The position numbers and the translations under genes are program-made. DNA of 64,000 bases from Rathayibacter rhapontici (GTDB lineage Bacteria; Actinomycetota; Actinomycetes; Actinomycetales; Microbacteriaceae): positions 54,345-118,344 of the forward strand of contig NZ_MUKN01000003.1 of the NCBI RefSeq assembly GCF_001995175.1, read 5' to 3'. How positions within the stretch are numbered: position 1 is the stretch's first letter; every line of letters starts with the position of its first letter. Below the pieces are notes generated by a model. It was not told the DNA's origin, searched no databases, and worked only from the letters and a program-made list of their open reading frames with translations. Below are positions 9,076 through 17,723 of this stretch, piece after piece.

Positions 9076-9585
9076 ATGACCGAGTCCACCCCCACCGGTC
9101 CCGTGCTCGTCGGCGTCGTCGAGGGCCAGCGTCCCGAGGTCCTGCGCACCGCCGCGCGCTTCGCGAAGGACCTCCGCGCCCCGCTCCTCGTGCTCTACGC
9201 GGCTCCCGACCCGTACCTCGTCGGCGAGTACGTCGATCCGATGACCGGCGCGATCCCGGTCGTCGGACGCGGCCGTCCGACCGAGGGCCCGACCGCTCCG
9301 CCGAGCCTCGTGGCCGAGGTCGAGTCGATCCTCGACGGCGCCGAGCACACGTTCCAGGTCGCCGAGGGCGAGCCCGCGCTCGCACTCACCGACGCGGCCG
9401 AGAGGACCGACGCGCGCATGATCGTGGTCGGCACCCGCGACGCCGGCGTGCTCGCGAGCATCGCCGAGTTCCTCAGCGGCAGCGTGGCGGTGCACCTCGC
9501 GCACCGTCAGCACCGGCCCGTCGTGGTGGTGCCCCGCGCCGAGCGCGACCCGGCGCACCGCGTGCCGTGGGATCTGGCGGAGTGA
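9076..9585 (+). CDS. Universal stress protein (UspA family)
   Basis: A 169-aa protein starting at the ATG at 9076 with a GGAAGGAG ribosome site. It has the Usp fold: VLVGVVEGQRPEVLRTAARFAKDLRAPL at the start and IVVGTRDAGVLASIAEFLSGSVAVHL near the end, close to the usual GxxGxxxxxxxGS nucleotide-binding motif, and PVVVVP. Usp proteins bind ATP or other nucleotides and are linked to stress survival. Its stop overlaps the start of the first crcB gene (GTGA), so it is co-translated with the fluoride channels, which suggests a role in fluoride or general ion stress. Confidence 0.88.
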   Translation: MTESTPTGPVLVGVVEGQRPEVLRTAARFAKDLRAPLLVLYAAPDPYLVGEYVDPMTGAIPVVGRGRPTEGPTAPPSLVAEVESILDGAEHTFQVAEGEPALALTDAAERTDARMIVVGTRDAGVLASIAEFLSGSVAVHLAHRQHRPVVVVPRAERDPAHRVPWDLAE

Positions 9586-10043
9586 CGCGACCGCTGCATC
9601 TGCGCGCAGGTCCGATCCTCCTCGTCGCGGTGGGCGGCTCCGTCGGCACCGCCGCCCGGTACGCCACCGCGCTCGCGCTGCCTCCGGTCGACGGCCTGCC
9701 CCTGCCGACCATCGCGGTGAACCTCGTCGGAGCCTTCCTGCTGGGAGTGCTGCTCGAGTCGCTCGCCCGCCGCGGTCCCGACGACGGCGGCCGCCGCACC
9801 CTGCGGCTCCTGCTGGGCACGGGCGTGCTCGGCGGCTTCACCACCTACAGCGCCTTCTCGCTCGACACCGCGGAGCTGCTCGCCGCGGGGCGCGTCGCCG
9901 AGGCCGCGCTCGCCGTCGGGATCACGCTGGTGCTCGGCACCTCGGCCGCCGTGCTCGGCATCCTGCTCGCCGACCGGCGCCGGACCGCGCGCCCGGACGG
10001 CCGCCCCCACGACCCGGCACCCGCGAGGGGGCCCGCGGAGTGA
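9582..10043 (+). CDS. crcB: Fluoride channel subunit CrcB/Fluc (first copy)
   Basis: A 153-aa membrane protein. The GTG start overlaps the stop of the universal stress gene. Four hydrophobic helices are visible. Fluc hallmarks are present: GGSVGTAARYA near the N-terminus, INL-like AVNLVGAFLLGVL in helix 2 with the conserved Asn, and GVLGGFTTYSAFSLDT in helix 3 with the Phe box and TTYS sodium site. Fluc channels work as antiparallel dimers to expel fluoride. The second subunit follows with another overlap, the usual heterodimer pair of actinobacteria. The C-terminal 20 residues are polar and Pro/Arg-rich. Confidence 0.93.
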   Translation: MTRPLHLRAGPILLVAVGGSVGTAARYATALALPPVDGLPLPTIAVNLVGAFLLGVLLESLARRGPDDGGRRTLRLLLGTGVLGGFTTYSAFSLDTAELLAAGRVAEAALAVGITLVLGTSAAVLGILLADRRRTARPDGRPHDPAPARGPAE

Positions 10044-10423
10044 GCCCCCTCGCCCTCCTCCTCGGCGTGGCGCTGGCCGGCGGCGTCGGCTCGGCCGCCC
10101 GCCTCGTGGTCGACGGAGTCGCCCGCTCGCTCGTGCCCGTGCGCTGGCCGATCGGCACGGCCCTGATCAACGTGACGGGCTCCCTCCTCCTGGGCCTCGT
10201 CGCGGGCCTCGCCCTCGCGGGCGTCGTCGCCGAGGAGTGGCGGATCCTGCTGGGCACCGGACTCCTGGGCGGCTTCACGACGTTCAGCACGGCGAGCGTC
10301 GAGGCCGCGCGGATGCTGCTCGAGGGTCGCCGGGCCGCCGCGCTCGCCTACGGACTGGGCACGTGGGCGGCGGCGCTCGCCGCGGCGCTCCTCGGTCTCG
10401 CCCTCGCCGGTGCCCCCTTCTGA
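10040..10423 (+). CDS. crcB: Fluoride channel subunit CrcB/Fluc (second copy)
   Basis: A 127-aa membrane protein with a GTG start that overlaps the stop of the first crcB by four bases. It has GVGSAARLVVDG, ALINVTGSLLLGLVAG with the conserved Asn, and GLLGGFTTFSTASVEA, the helix 3 motif with the TTFS site. It is the expected partner of the first subunit. I looked upstream of the operon for a fluoride riboswitch and saw none. Confidence 0.93.
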   Translation: MSPLALLLGVALAGGVGSAARLVVDGVARSLVPVRWPIGTALINVTGSLLLGLVAGLALAGVVAEEWRILLGTGLLGGFTTFSTASVEAARMLLEGRRAAALAYGLGTWAAALAAALLGLALAGAPF

Positions 10424-10484
10424 GGGGGTGAGACCCGGTGTCCCGACGCGCCTGGCCGCCGTGTCGATGCGCGATCATGGATCC

Positions 10485-11150
10485 GTGACATCCGTGGGGG
10501 GCGTGCGAGACCTGAGGGTGGCCGTCGTCGACGACCAGCCCCTCTACCGTCAGATGCTGGCCTCGGTGCTGCGCTCGGTGCCGGGCGTCCGGAGCGTCGT
10601 CGACGCCTCCTCCGTCGCCGAGGCGCGGGAGCGGCTGCAGCCGGAGTCGCTCGACGTCGCGATCCTCGACATCGAGCTGGGCGACGGCGACGGCATCGAG
10701 CTGGGCCGCGAGCTGCGCGCCGGCAACCCCGCGCTCGCCGTCGTGCTGCTCTCGGCGGTCGACGCGATGCACCGCTTCCTCCGGCTCGACCGCTCCGAGG
10801 CGCGCGGCTGGAGCTACCTCTCGAAGACGTCCTCGCTCTCGACCCCCGCTCTGCTGACCGCGATCCGCGCGACGTCCGACGGGCGGACGGTCCTGGATCC
10901 GGCTCTCGTCGCGGCCCGCACCGCCCGCCGCAACTCGCCGGTCGCCGCCCTCAGCCGCCGTCAGTACGAGGTGCTGACCTGGCTCTCGGCCGGTCTGACG
11001 AACGCGGCGATCGCCGAGAAGCTGGGCATCGCCGTCCGCTCGGTCGACAACCACGTCAACGCGGTCTACGCGGGCCTGGGCTTGCGCGCCGACGGCGCCC
11101 GCAATCCGCGGGTCGAGGCGACCCTGCAGTTCCTCGAGCACACCGGATGA
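10485..11150 (+). CDS. NarL/LuxR-family response regulator
   Basis: About 221 aa from the GTG at 10485 (ATG 10467 and GTG 10506 are alternatives; no start has a strong SD). Receiver domain: VAVVDDQPLYRQM, phospho-acceptor Asp in VAILDIELGDGDG, Thr/Ser switch in VVLLSAVDA and the Lys in YLSKTSS. C-terminal LuxR helix-turn-helix: LSRRQYEVLTWLSAGLTNAAIAEKLGIAVRSV in the stretch near residues 165-200 (the motif is interrupted here only in my listing). The stop overlaps the start of the histidine kinase gene, so they form a two-component pair. The regulon is unknown. Confidence 0.88.
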   Translation: MTSVGGVRDLRVAVVDDQPLYRQMLASVLRSVPGVRSVVDASSVAEARERLQPESLDVAILDIELGDGDGIELGRELRAGNPALAVVLLSAVDAMHRFLRLDRSEARGWSYLSKTSSLSTPALLTAIRATSDGRTVLDPALVAARTARRNSPVAALSRRQYEVLTWLSAGLTNAAIAEKLGIAVRSVDNHVNAVYAGLGLRADGARNPRVEATLQFLEHTG

Positions 11151-12277
11151 CCCTCGTCGACGGCACTGCTCGGACGCGCGAGGACGTCCGCCAGGACAGC
11201 CGCATCCTGGTCGGAGTCGTCTCGCTGCTGGGCGGCGTGCTGTCGCTGCTGGCCGCGCTGCAAGCGGTCTTCGCGCTCGGCATCCTGTCGCAGACGGTCC
11301 GCGGAGTGGCGGGCGGGCCGGTCCTGGACGTCGTGGTCCGGGTGAGCGTCAACGTCTCGGCGATCGCCCTGGCGGTCCTGCTGCTCGCGGTGCTGCGCCC
11401 CGAGCGGTTCCCGCGTCGCGTCTCGGTGCCCGCGGTCGTCGCCCTCGCGGGGGGAGTCGCGCTCGTGCGCTGCACGCTGCAGGTGCTGGCGGGCGTGTAC
11501 CCGCTCGAGGCGGTCGACGCCCTCGTGATCGAGCTGGCCGTCGGCGCCGCCGTGATCGGCATGACCACCGCGTTCGGCTTCCTGCTGGTGCGCACCGCCC
11601 GGCGGGTGCGCGAGAAGGAGCGCGAGAACGCCCGCGTGCTGCTGCAGGCGGTCCAGGCGGTGCAGGCGCTGCAGGAGGAGGAGCTGCGCGTGCGCCGCGA
11701 GGTCGCGCAGAACCTGCACGGGCGGCTCCAGAACACGCTCGTCGTGCTCAGCGCCGAGCTGCGCGCGGTGGCGGATGCGCCGGCGGACCGCTCCCGCATC
11801 GCCTCGATCGCCGACCGCCTCGACGAGCTCCGCGAGCACGGGATCCGGGCCGCGAGCGGTGCGCTCTACCCCGTCGACATCGAGCACGGCCTGGTCGCCG
11901 CGGTGCGCGACCTGGTCGCCCGCCTGCCGCTCGAGATCGCCGTCGAGCTCGACATCGACGAGCGCTACGCGGAGGTGGAGGAGCGCGCCGTCCCGCTGGA
12001 GCAGCGGGTGCTGCTCGTGCGCACGGTCGAGGAGGCGCTGACCAACGCGCTCAAGCACGGCGGGGCGGACGCGGTGCGACTGACGCTCGCGGTCGACGAC
12101 GCTCCTGCCGTGCTGGTGACCCTCGAGGACGACGGCCGGGGCCCGGGCGAGGCTCCGGAGTGGAACGGCCTCGCCCGCCTCGCCCGCCAGTTCGCGGTCT
12201 ACGGAGGCGGGCTGGAGCTGCTGCCCTCCGCGTCGGGAGGCGCGCTGCTCGCGGCGCGCCTCCCGGTGCACGGCTGA
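11147..12277 (+). CDS. Sensor histidine kinase (HisKA_3 type)
   Basis: A 376-aa membrane kinase. Four hydrophobic segments lie in residues 20-155, without a large outside domain, so it may sense something in the membrane. A coiled linker rich in Glu and Gln follows. The phospho-acceptor His is in REVAQNLHGRLQN (about 192), as in NarX/DesK-type kinases. The N box is EEALTNALKHG and the G box EDDGRGPGEAP. Both fit an active HATPase_c domain. It overlaps the response regulator by ATGA. DesK/LiaS-like membrane sensing is a reasonable guess, not shown. Confidence 0.88.
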   Translation: MTLVDGTARTREDVRQDSRILVGVVSLLGGVLSLLAALQAVFALGILSQTVRGVAGGPVLDVVVRVSVNVSAIALAVLLLAVLRPERFPRRVSVPAVVALAGGVALVRCTLQVLAGVYPLEAVDALVIELAVGAAVIGMTTAFGFLLVRTARRVREKERENARVLLQAVQAVQALQEEELRVRREVAQNLHGRLQNTLVVLSAELRAVADAPADRSRIASIADRLDELREHGIRAASGALYPVDIEHGLVAAVRDLVARLPLEIAVELDIDERYAEVEERAVPLEQRVLLVRTVEEALTNALKHGGADAVRLTLAVDDAPAVLVTLEDDGRGPGEAPEWNGLARLARQFAVYGGGLELLPSASGGALLAARLPVHG

Positions 12278-12391
12278 GGCCGTGGGCGCGTCGCCGGGGC
12301 GACGGTCCCGATCCCGCAGGGGAGGGGCCCTCCGCCCCGCCCGTCTGCAAGAGTGGGCGCATCCGCACCAGAGCGGACACGGGGGGTCCGA

Positions 12392-14729
12392 GTGAGTGAC
12401 GGAGTCGTGGGCGCGCGCGCCGACGAGACGATCGTGCTGCCGAACGGGGCGGCGGCCCGGCAGTCCGCCCGGATCCGCGCCCTCCGCCTCGGCGTCGGCG
12501 CCGCGGGGCTGCTCCTCGCCCTCGCCCTGCTGGTGCCGAACGCGACCGCGCTGCCGGCGCTCGGACTGCCGTTCCTCGTGCTGCTCGCCGCGATGTGGAT
12601 CACCGCGCCGTTCCGCCTCGAGCTCTCCTCCGGCATCGGCACCGTGACCTTCGGAGTCGGGGTGTCCGTCCTCGCGTTCCTCGCGGAGGACGTCCCGCGG
12701 CCCCAGGCGCTGGTGCTGTGGGTCCTGGCGCTCGCGGTCTTCCTCGTCGTCGGCCGCCGACCGTGGACGGTGATCGTCTACCTGACCGGGCTCGCGAGCC
12801 TCTCGGGCGGCGCGTTCCTCCTGACGCTCTCCCTCTTCCCGCACACGGGCTGGTGGCCGGTCATCGCGGCCGTCCCGGCGGTGCTCGCCTACGGTCTGCT
12901 CTCGATCGGGACCGAGTACCTGCAGGCGTGGCTGACGCTCGACGAGGTGCCGGACGTGCCGCGCCCGACCCTCCGCCCGGGCCGCGTCGTCCTGGCGCTC
13001 GCCCTGAACATCGGTCTGGTGGCGCTGGCCTACGGCGCCCGGCTCTCCTCCGGGATCGAGCGGATCGACCTCGGCGTCGGCATCGACATCCGCTCGGCCA
13101 ACACCCTGCTGCTGATCGCGCTGGTCATCGCGGTCGTCAGCCAGCACCTGCGCCGCACCCGCGTCGAGCGCAAGCTCGAGGGGCTCGTGCAGGCGTCGCT
13201 CGCGCTGCCGTGGGGCGATCAGGCCTCGATCTTCGAGACGCTCGAGAAGTCGGCGCGGCAGTCGATCCCGTCGGCGAGCATCCGCATCGCGGAGGAGCCG
13301 GGCCGGCCCTTCGAGCTGTCCGCGCCCGTGACCGCGCCGGGCATCGGCGTCCGCCACGTGGTCCTCACCCGCCGCCCCGACTCCGACGGCTTCAGCCCCC
13401 TGGAGCACCGGACGCTGCTCGCCCTCGCCCACATCGCGACACAGGCCCTGTACGACCGCCGCAACACGCGCGCCCTGCGCGACGCGGCGACGACGGATTC
13501 GCTCACGGGCCTCACGAACCTCCGCGGGCTCTACGAGGAGTTCGACGCGATCACCGATCCGACCCGCCGCGCGATGCTCTTCATGGACCTCGACGCCTTC
13601 AAGGCGATCAACGACACCCACGGCCACTCGACGGGCAACACGGTCCTCGAGGAGGTCGGCCGCCGGATCCGCGAGAGCGTGCGCAGCGACGACGTGGTCG
13701 CGCGCATCGGCGGCGACGAGTTCGCCGTGCTGCTCGACTCGGCCACGGCAGGAGCCGTCGCCCAGCGCATCAGCCGCGCCGTCGAGCGCCCCGTCCTCGT
13801 CGGCGGCGTCACCCTCCACCCCCGCATCAGCATCGGCGCCCCGGTCGCGTCGACGGCGGCAGCTTCGACCGGGTCATGCAGGAGGCCGACGAGCGGATGT
13901 ACGAGCCAAGAAGGAGCGGAAGGGGGCGCCGCAGGATCCGGCGGGCGAGGACCTGCTCACCGAGATCCACGAGGCCGTGCTCGGTGCGGAGGTGCGCGTG
14001 GCGTTCCAGCCGGTCATCGACGTGGCCGAGCGCCGCATCATCGGCTTCGAGGCCCTCGCCCGCTACACCCGCCGCGACGGCACTCCGCTGAGTCCGCTGA
14101 CCCTCGTCGACGTCGCCCGCTCGCTGGGCCTGCTCGACCTCCTGACGACGCAGATCATCGACCAGGCCGTCGCCTGCATGGTCGAGTTCCGCGGGATCGA
14201 CGACACGGTCACGTTCCTCAGCGTCAACCTCGAGGCCGAGCAGCTCCTGCACGACGACGTGCTCGACCTCGTCCGCGGCCACCGCACGGCCGAGAAGGGC
14301 ATCCAGCTCTGCCTGGAGCTGACCGAGGGCTCGATCGGCCACGTCGACGCCGAGGTGATCGAGCGGGTGCGCCGGCTGACGGAGGAGGGCATCGCGATCG
14401 CCCTCGACGACTACGGCCAGGAGCACGCGGCCGCTGCCGCCCTGCTCACCGTGCCGCTGAGCATCGTCAAGATCGACCGCGTCTTCCTGGCGGATGAGGA
14501 GAACCCCAAGCACGCCACGATCCTCCGCTCGATCATCAACCTGGTCTCGGACCTCGACATGCACACGATCGTCGAGGGCGTCGAGACGCCGTCGGCGCAC
14601 GCGCTGCTGACGTCGCTGCGCGCGGAGCGGGCGCAGGGCTACTTCTACGGCCGGCCGCTGTTCCCGGAGCTCGTGAAGGAGCGCCTGCGCACGACGGGGA
14701 CGGCGGCGCTGCCGGACCAGGCGGGCTGA
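12392..14729 (+). pseudogene. Membrane GGDEF-EAL protein (cyclic-di-GMP turnover), two frameshifts
   Basis: From the GTG at 12392 there are about eight hydrophobic helices (residues 30-260), then a GAF-like linker, a GGDEF domain with intact RIGGDEFAVLL, and an EAL domain with FEAL, VNLEAE, LTEGS, LDDYGQ, IVKIDR and VEGVET, all the metal and catalytic positions I know. The frame is broken twice, near 13850 and 13906, each time by one missing base. Between them DGGSFDRVMQEADERMY, the normal end of a GGDEF domain, is read in the middle frame. A base added at each place gives one protein of about 779 aa. Both activities look possible; the breaks look like sequence errors. Confidence 0.85.
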
Positions 14730-14806
14730 GGAGCCGAGCTCTCGAGCTGCGGAGTCGAGCTCTCGACCGGCGGAGCCGAGGGTCCCCGCGCCCGACGGAC
14801 GGCGGC

Positions 14807-15727
14807 TCAGCCGAGCAGCAGGGCCACGAGCACCAGCACCGGTACCGCCGCGATCGTCGTCAGCAGCGCGGTGTCCCGTGCCAGGACGGCTCCGCGCTCG
14901 TAGCGGGAGGCGATGGTGAAGACGTTCTGCGCGGTCGGAAGAGCCGCGATCACCGTGACGGCGAGCAGCTGCTCGGTGTTCAACGCGAAGACGAAGCGGC
15001 CGAGCGCCCAGGCGCACACCGGCATGACGAGGCTCTTCAGGATCGAGGCGACGATCACGTCGCGGCGTGCGGAGCCGGCCCGGAGGGGGCGCTGCCCGCG
15101 GAGCGACACTCCGAAGGCGAGCAGGACCAGGGGGACCGAGGCGCTGCCGACGATCTCGAACGGCTGCAGGACGGGCGCCGGCACCTCGACACCCGTCAGA
15201 GCGACGGTGATGCCGAGCGCCGACGCGATGATCATGGGATTCCTCAGCGGCCGCGTGAGGATCGAGCGGAGGGAGGCCCGACCGCGGGCGGAGACGTCGA
15301 GCGTGGTGAGGAGCGCCGGAACGAGGATCAGATGCTGCATCAGGAGGATCGGGGCGACCCACTGCGGGTCTCCGAGCACGTGGATCGCGACCGGGAGCCC
15401 GATGTTGTTCGCGTTGACGTACCAGGCGGCCGCCGACGCGACTGCCGTCTCCGCGACGGGCCGGTGGAGCAGCAGGACGGACAGTGCGAGCGAGAGTGCG
15501 GCGATCACCGCGACCGCGCTGAGGGAGGCGAGGAAGAACGACGAGAACAGAGCGGAGAGGTCGGCGCGCGTGAGGACGGTGAAGAGGAGCGCGGGCGTGG
15601 TGACGAAGAACGCCACCGTGCTCAGCACGACGCTCGACTCCGGCCCGACGGCCCCGGATCTGGCGAGGACGTACCCCATCGCGATGACGACGCCGATGAT
15701 GGAGAAGCCGATCAGGACGCCGCTCAT
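14807..15727 (-). CDS. AEC-family (auxin efflux carrier-like) transporter
   Basis: A 306-aa membrane protein with a GGAAGGAG ribosome site. About ten hydrophobic segments are visible. Family motifs: VNANNIGLPVAIHVLG in the middle of the first half (the N-N-x-G-x-P motif) and LPTAQNVFTIASRYERG in the second half. AEC carriers export or import organic acids such as malate, malonate or auxin-like compounds. It lies 197 nt downstream of the GntR gene on the same strand and may belong to the same acid-sugar block, but the gap is larger than between other genes of that operon. Confidence 0.88.
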   Translation of the reverse strand: MSGVLIGFSIIGVVIAMGYVLARSGAVGPESSVVLSTVAFFVTTPALLFTVLTRADLSALFSSFFLASLSAVAVIAALSLALSVLLLHRPVAETAVASAAAWYVNANNIGLPVAIHVLGDPQWVAPILLMQHLILVPALLTTLDVSARGRASLRSILTRPLRNPMIIASALGITVALTGVEVPAPVLQPFEIVGSASVPLVLLAFGVSLRGQRPLRAGSARRDVIVASILKSLVMPVCAWALGRFVFALNTEQLLAVTVIAALPTAQNVFTIASRYERGAVLARDTALLTTIAAVPVLVLVALLLG

Positions 15728-15923
15728 GGCGGGCTCCTTCCGAGGCGGGGTGAGGCGGACGGGACGGTGGGGGCGGCTGTCCCGCCCATGACGGGAGTCC
15801 TCCGCCCGGCAGCACCGACGGCGCGCTCGCGGGCGCGCGGATCAGGAGCGGTCCGGCCGCCTCCGTCCCCCCTCTCGCGAAGAGTCGACGACGGGGTCGT
15901 CGCTCGACCGCTCGGGGGAGCGG

Positions 15924-16604
15924 TCAGCTGGTCGCCTGCTCGAGCGAGCGTCGGCGGACGTTCTCGATGTGCTCGAGCATCGCCGCGCCGGCGGCGTCGG
16001 CGGACCCGGTGGCGAGGGCGGCGCGGACGTTCTCGTGCTCCGCGATGGCCGATTCGGCGTCGCTCACGCCCAGCCCCCCGAACATCCGGAAGCGCTGGGC
16101 CTGACCGCCGAGGGATTCGAAGGCGCGGTAGAGGAAGGCGTTGTCGGCCCGGCGGGCGATCAGGTCGTGGAACTGCTCGTCGGCCTGCCAGTACGAGTGG
16201 TACTCGGCGAAGGACGGGCCCTTGGGCGCGGTGGACAGCTTCGTGATGGCCTCGTCGAGGGCGTCGAGGAAGGCGTCGTCGACGTGCTCCGCGGCGAGCT
16301 TCGCGTTCGCGGGCTCGACGACCGAGCGCGCGTGCATGAGGTCGTCGAGCTCCTTCGCCGAGAGCATCGGAGCGGCACGGTAGCCCCGGAGCGCCTCGCG
16401 GGTGACGAGCCCGGTGGACTCCAGGCGGGCCAGTGCTTCGCGGACCGGCGTCGGAGAGACGTCGAGATCGCGGGAGAGGGCGTCGATGTTGAGGGACGTG
16501 CCCGGCGGGAGGGCGTTCTCGAACAGGCGGGCGAGCAGTTCGTCGTACACGCCGTCAGCGAGGGACGTCCGCCGAGGTCGGCCTCGGGTGAGTGGTGTCG
16601 ACAT
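15924..16604 (-). CDS. GntR-family regulator, FadR/FCD type
   Basis: A 226-aa protein; I use the ATG at 16604, 4 nt after the stop of the upstream gene (ATG 16640 is an alternative). Winged helix: VYDELLARLFENALPPGTSL, LSRDLDVSPTPVREALARLE, GLVTREALRGY. The C-terminal FCD domain has the metal-ligand pattern: DEQFHDLIARRADN, AEHENVRAAL and MLEHIENV. FCD regulators respond to small acids such as gluconate, lactate or sugar acids. As the last gene of the TctABC sugar-acid operon it is the natural candidate for its repressor, acting at the promoter near 25150. Confidence 0.88.
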   Translation of the reverse strand: MSTPLTRGRPRRTSLADGVYDELLARLFENALPPGTSLNIDALSRDLDVSPTPVREALARLESTGLVTREALRGYRAAPMLSAKELDDLMHARSVVEPANAKLAAEHVDDAFLDALDEAITKLSTAPKGPSFAEYHSYWQADEQFHDLIARRADNAFLYRAFESLGGQAQRFRMFGGLGVSDAESAIAEHENVRAALATGSADAAGAAMLEHIENVRRRSLEQATS

Positions 16605-16608
16605 GGCA

Positions 16609-16974
16609 TCAGCTTCGCATAGTCCTACAGGATGTACCATTTATCGGCGCATTCCCGGTCCGATCCTCCGCGGAGGCGACGTCGAAGCGGTAGTCCCGAT
16701 ACAGGGGAGCCGGCACCGGCCGCCTGCCCTCCTGCGCGCGGCTCACCAGATCGCAGACGGATCGCCGGTCGTCGTCCGTCCATCCGCGACGCGCGAGCTC
16801 GTCGTGGAGTGCCGCGACGGACACCGGGCTCCACTCGTCCCGGGCGTTCATGAGGTCGGCCTTCATCATCGCCACGCTCCACGTGGCGTGTCCTCCGCTG
16901 GCGGCGGTGAGGGAGCGGAGGTGGCGGAGGAACGCCTCCGCGCGCTCCGGCAGGGCGGTCGCGGTCGCGGTCAT
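16609..16974 (-). CDS. Hypothetical protein in the sugar-acid operon
   Basis: A 121-aa soluble protein with no family I recognise. The ATG at 16974 lies at the 3' end of the isomerase gene, whose stop it overlaps. The core (about 8-100) is regular and helical: AEAFLRHLRSLTAASGGH, MMKADLMNARDEW, LHDELARRGWTDDDRRS. The last 20 residues are unlike the rest, and another frame ends at 16625, so a small frameshift near the end cannot be excluded. It has no Cys pairs, signal or membrane segments. Position inside a tight catabolic operon suggests an accessory role. Confidence 0.6.
   Translation of the reverse strand: MTATATALPERAEAFLRHLRSLTAASGGHATWSVAMMKADLMNARDEWSPVSVAALHDELARRGWTDDDRRSVCDLVSRAQEGRRPVPAPLYRDYRFDVASAEDRTGNAPINGTSCRTMRS
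16619..16640. promoter_or_regulatory. Imperfect dyad at the GntR gene start
   Basis: The stretch has dyad symmetry (AT-GT-C ... G-AC-AT around TCCTACAGGA) and is AT-rich compared with the surroundings. It lies just before the GntR coding start. It may be an autoregulatory site. The half TCCTA is also present in the tctC promoter near 25145. Weak evidence. Confidence 0.3.
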
Positions 16975-17721
16975 CGGATCCGCCCCGCTTCCGCGTCCGC
17001 CTCGTCCAGGACGAGGCGGATCTGCTCGGGGTCGTGGGCGAAGCGTCCGAGGAAGAGGCCGTCCACCTCGGGGCGCAGCCGCCGCAGGAGACCGGGCTTC
17101 GCGCTGCCTCCGTAGATGACGGGCGTTCCCGTCAGCGAGTCCGGCAGCCCCCGCTTGAGGGCGCGCACCGTCTCGCGCACGTGCTCCGCGTCCGCCGGCT
17201 CCGCCGCTCCGATGGCCCAGACGCTCGTAGGCGATCACGGCGGGCCCCTGCCGGAGTGCCCCGATCTGCTCCAGGCACGCGGCGGCGGCGTCGGTCGGGG
17301 GCATCGCGGTCGTCTCCCCGACGCAGAGCAGCGGAACGAGCCCCGCGCGCTGGGCCGCGGACGCCTTCTCCCGCACCACCTCGTCCGTCTCGCCGAGGAG
17401 CGCCCTGCGCTCGGCGTGGCCGATCTCGGCCATCCGGACCCCCATCTGGGCGAGCAGGGGAGCTCCGGTCTCGCCGGTGTACGGACCGGAGTCCCAGCGG
17501 CTGACGTCCTGGGCCGCGACCACGACCCCGCTGCCGTCCAGGAGCCGGACCGCCGCCTCCAGCAGCGGCGTGGACGGCGCGACGAACAGCTCGACGCGGC
17601 CGTCCACGACCGCCGGATGCGCGGAGGCGATCCGCGCCACGGCGGTCAGCCAGGTGATCGACGTCTCGTAGGAGAGGTAGAGCTTCGTGCTGATGCCGAT
17701 GCGGAGGGCGGGCGCGGTCAT
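16971..17721 (-). pseudogene. Triose-phosphate-isomerase-like sugar-phosphate isomerase, frameshifted
   Basis: Starts at the ATG at 17721, 2 nt after the stop of the pdxA-like gene. It has the TIM Lys in GISTKLYL, the catalytic His in IGHAERR, CVGE, the Glu in VIAYE and the phosphate loop YGGSAKPGLL. The frame breaks near 17216, right after the catalytic Glu, where two bases seem to be missing from the codons for YEPVWA. Restored length is 250 aa, normal for TIM. The Asn-x-Lys of housekeeping TIM is replaced by Ser-Thr-Lys. Together with rpiB and a DhaKL kinase this fits the L-erythrulose-1-phosphate isomerase branch (LerI/EryH) better than glycolysis. Confidence 0.82.
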
Positions 17722-17723
17722 GG

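Noticed and set aside
9000..9580. Fluoride riboswitch before crcB
   Set aside because: I looked for the conserved elements of the class upstream of usp and crcB and found none.
11066..13819. A 917-aa open frame opposite the two-component genes
   Set aside because: Asp/Arg/His/Gln-rich shadow of the kinase and GGDEF genes.
16971..17721. Housekeeping triose-phosphate isomerase of glycolysis
   Set aside because: It is in a catabolic operon with rpiB and a DhaKL kinase, far from gap-pgk genes, and the Lys loop differs; I prefer a pathway-specific isomerase.
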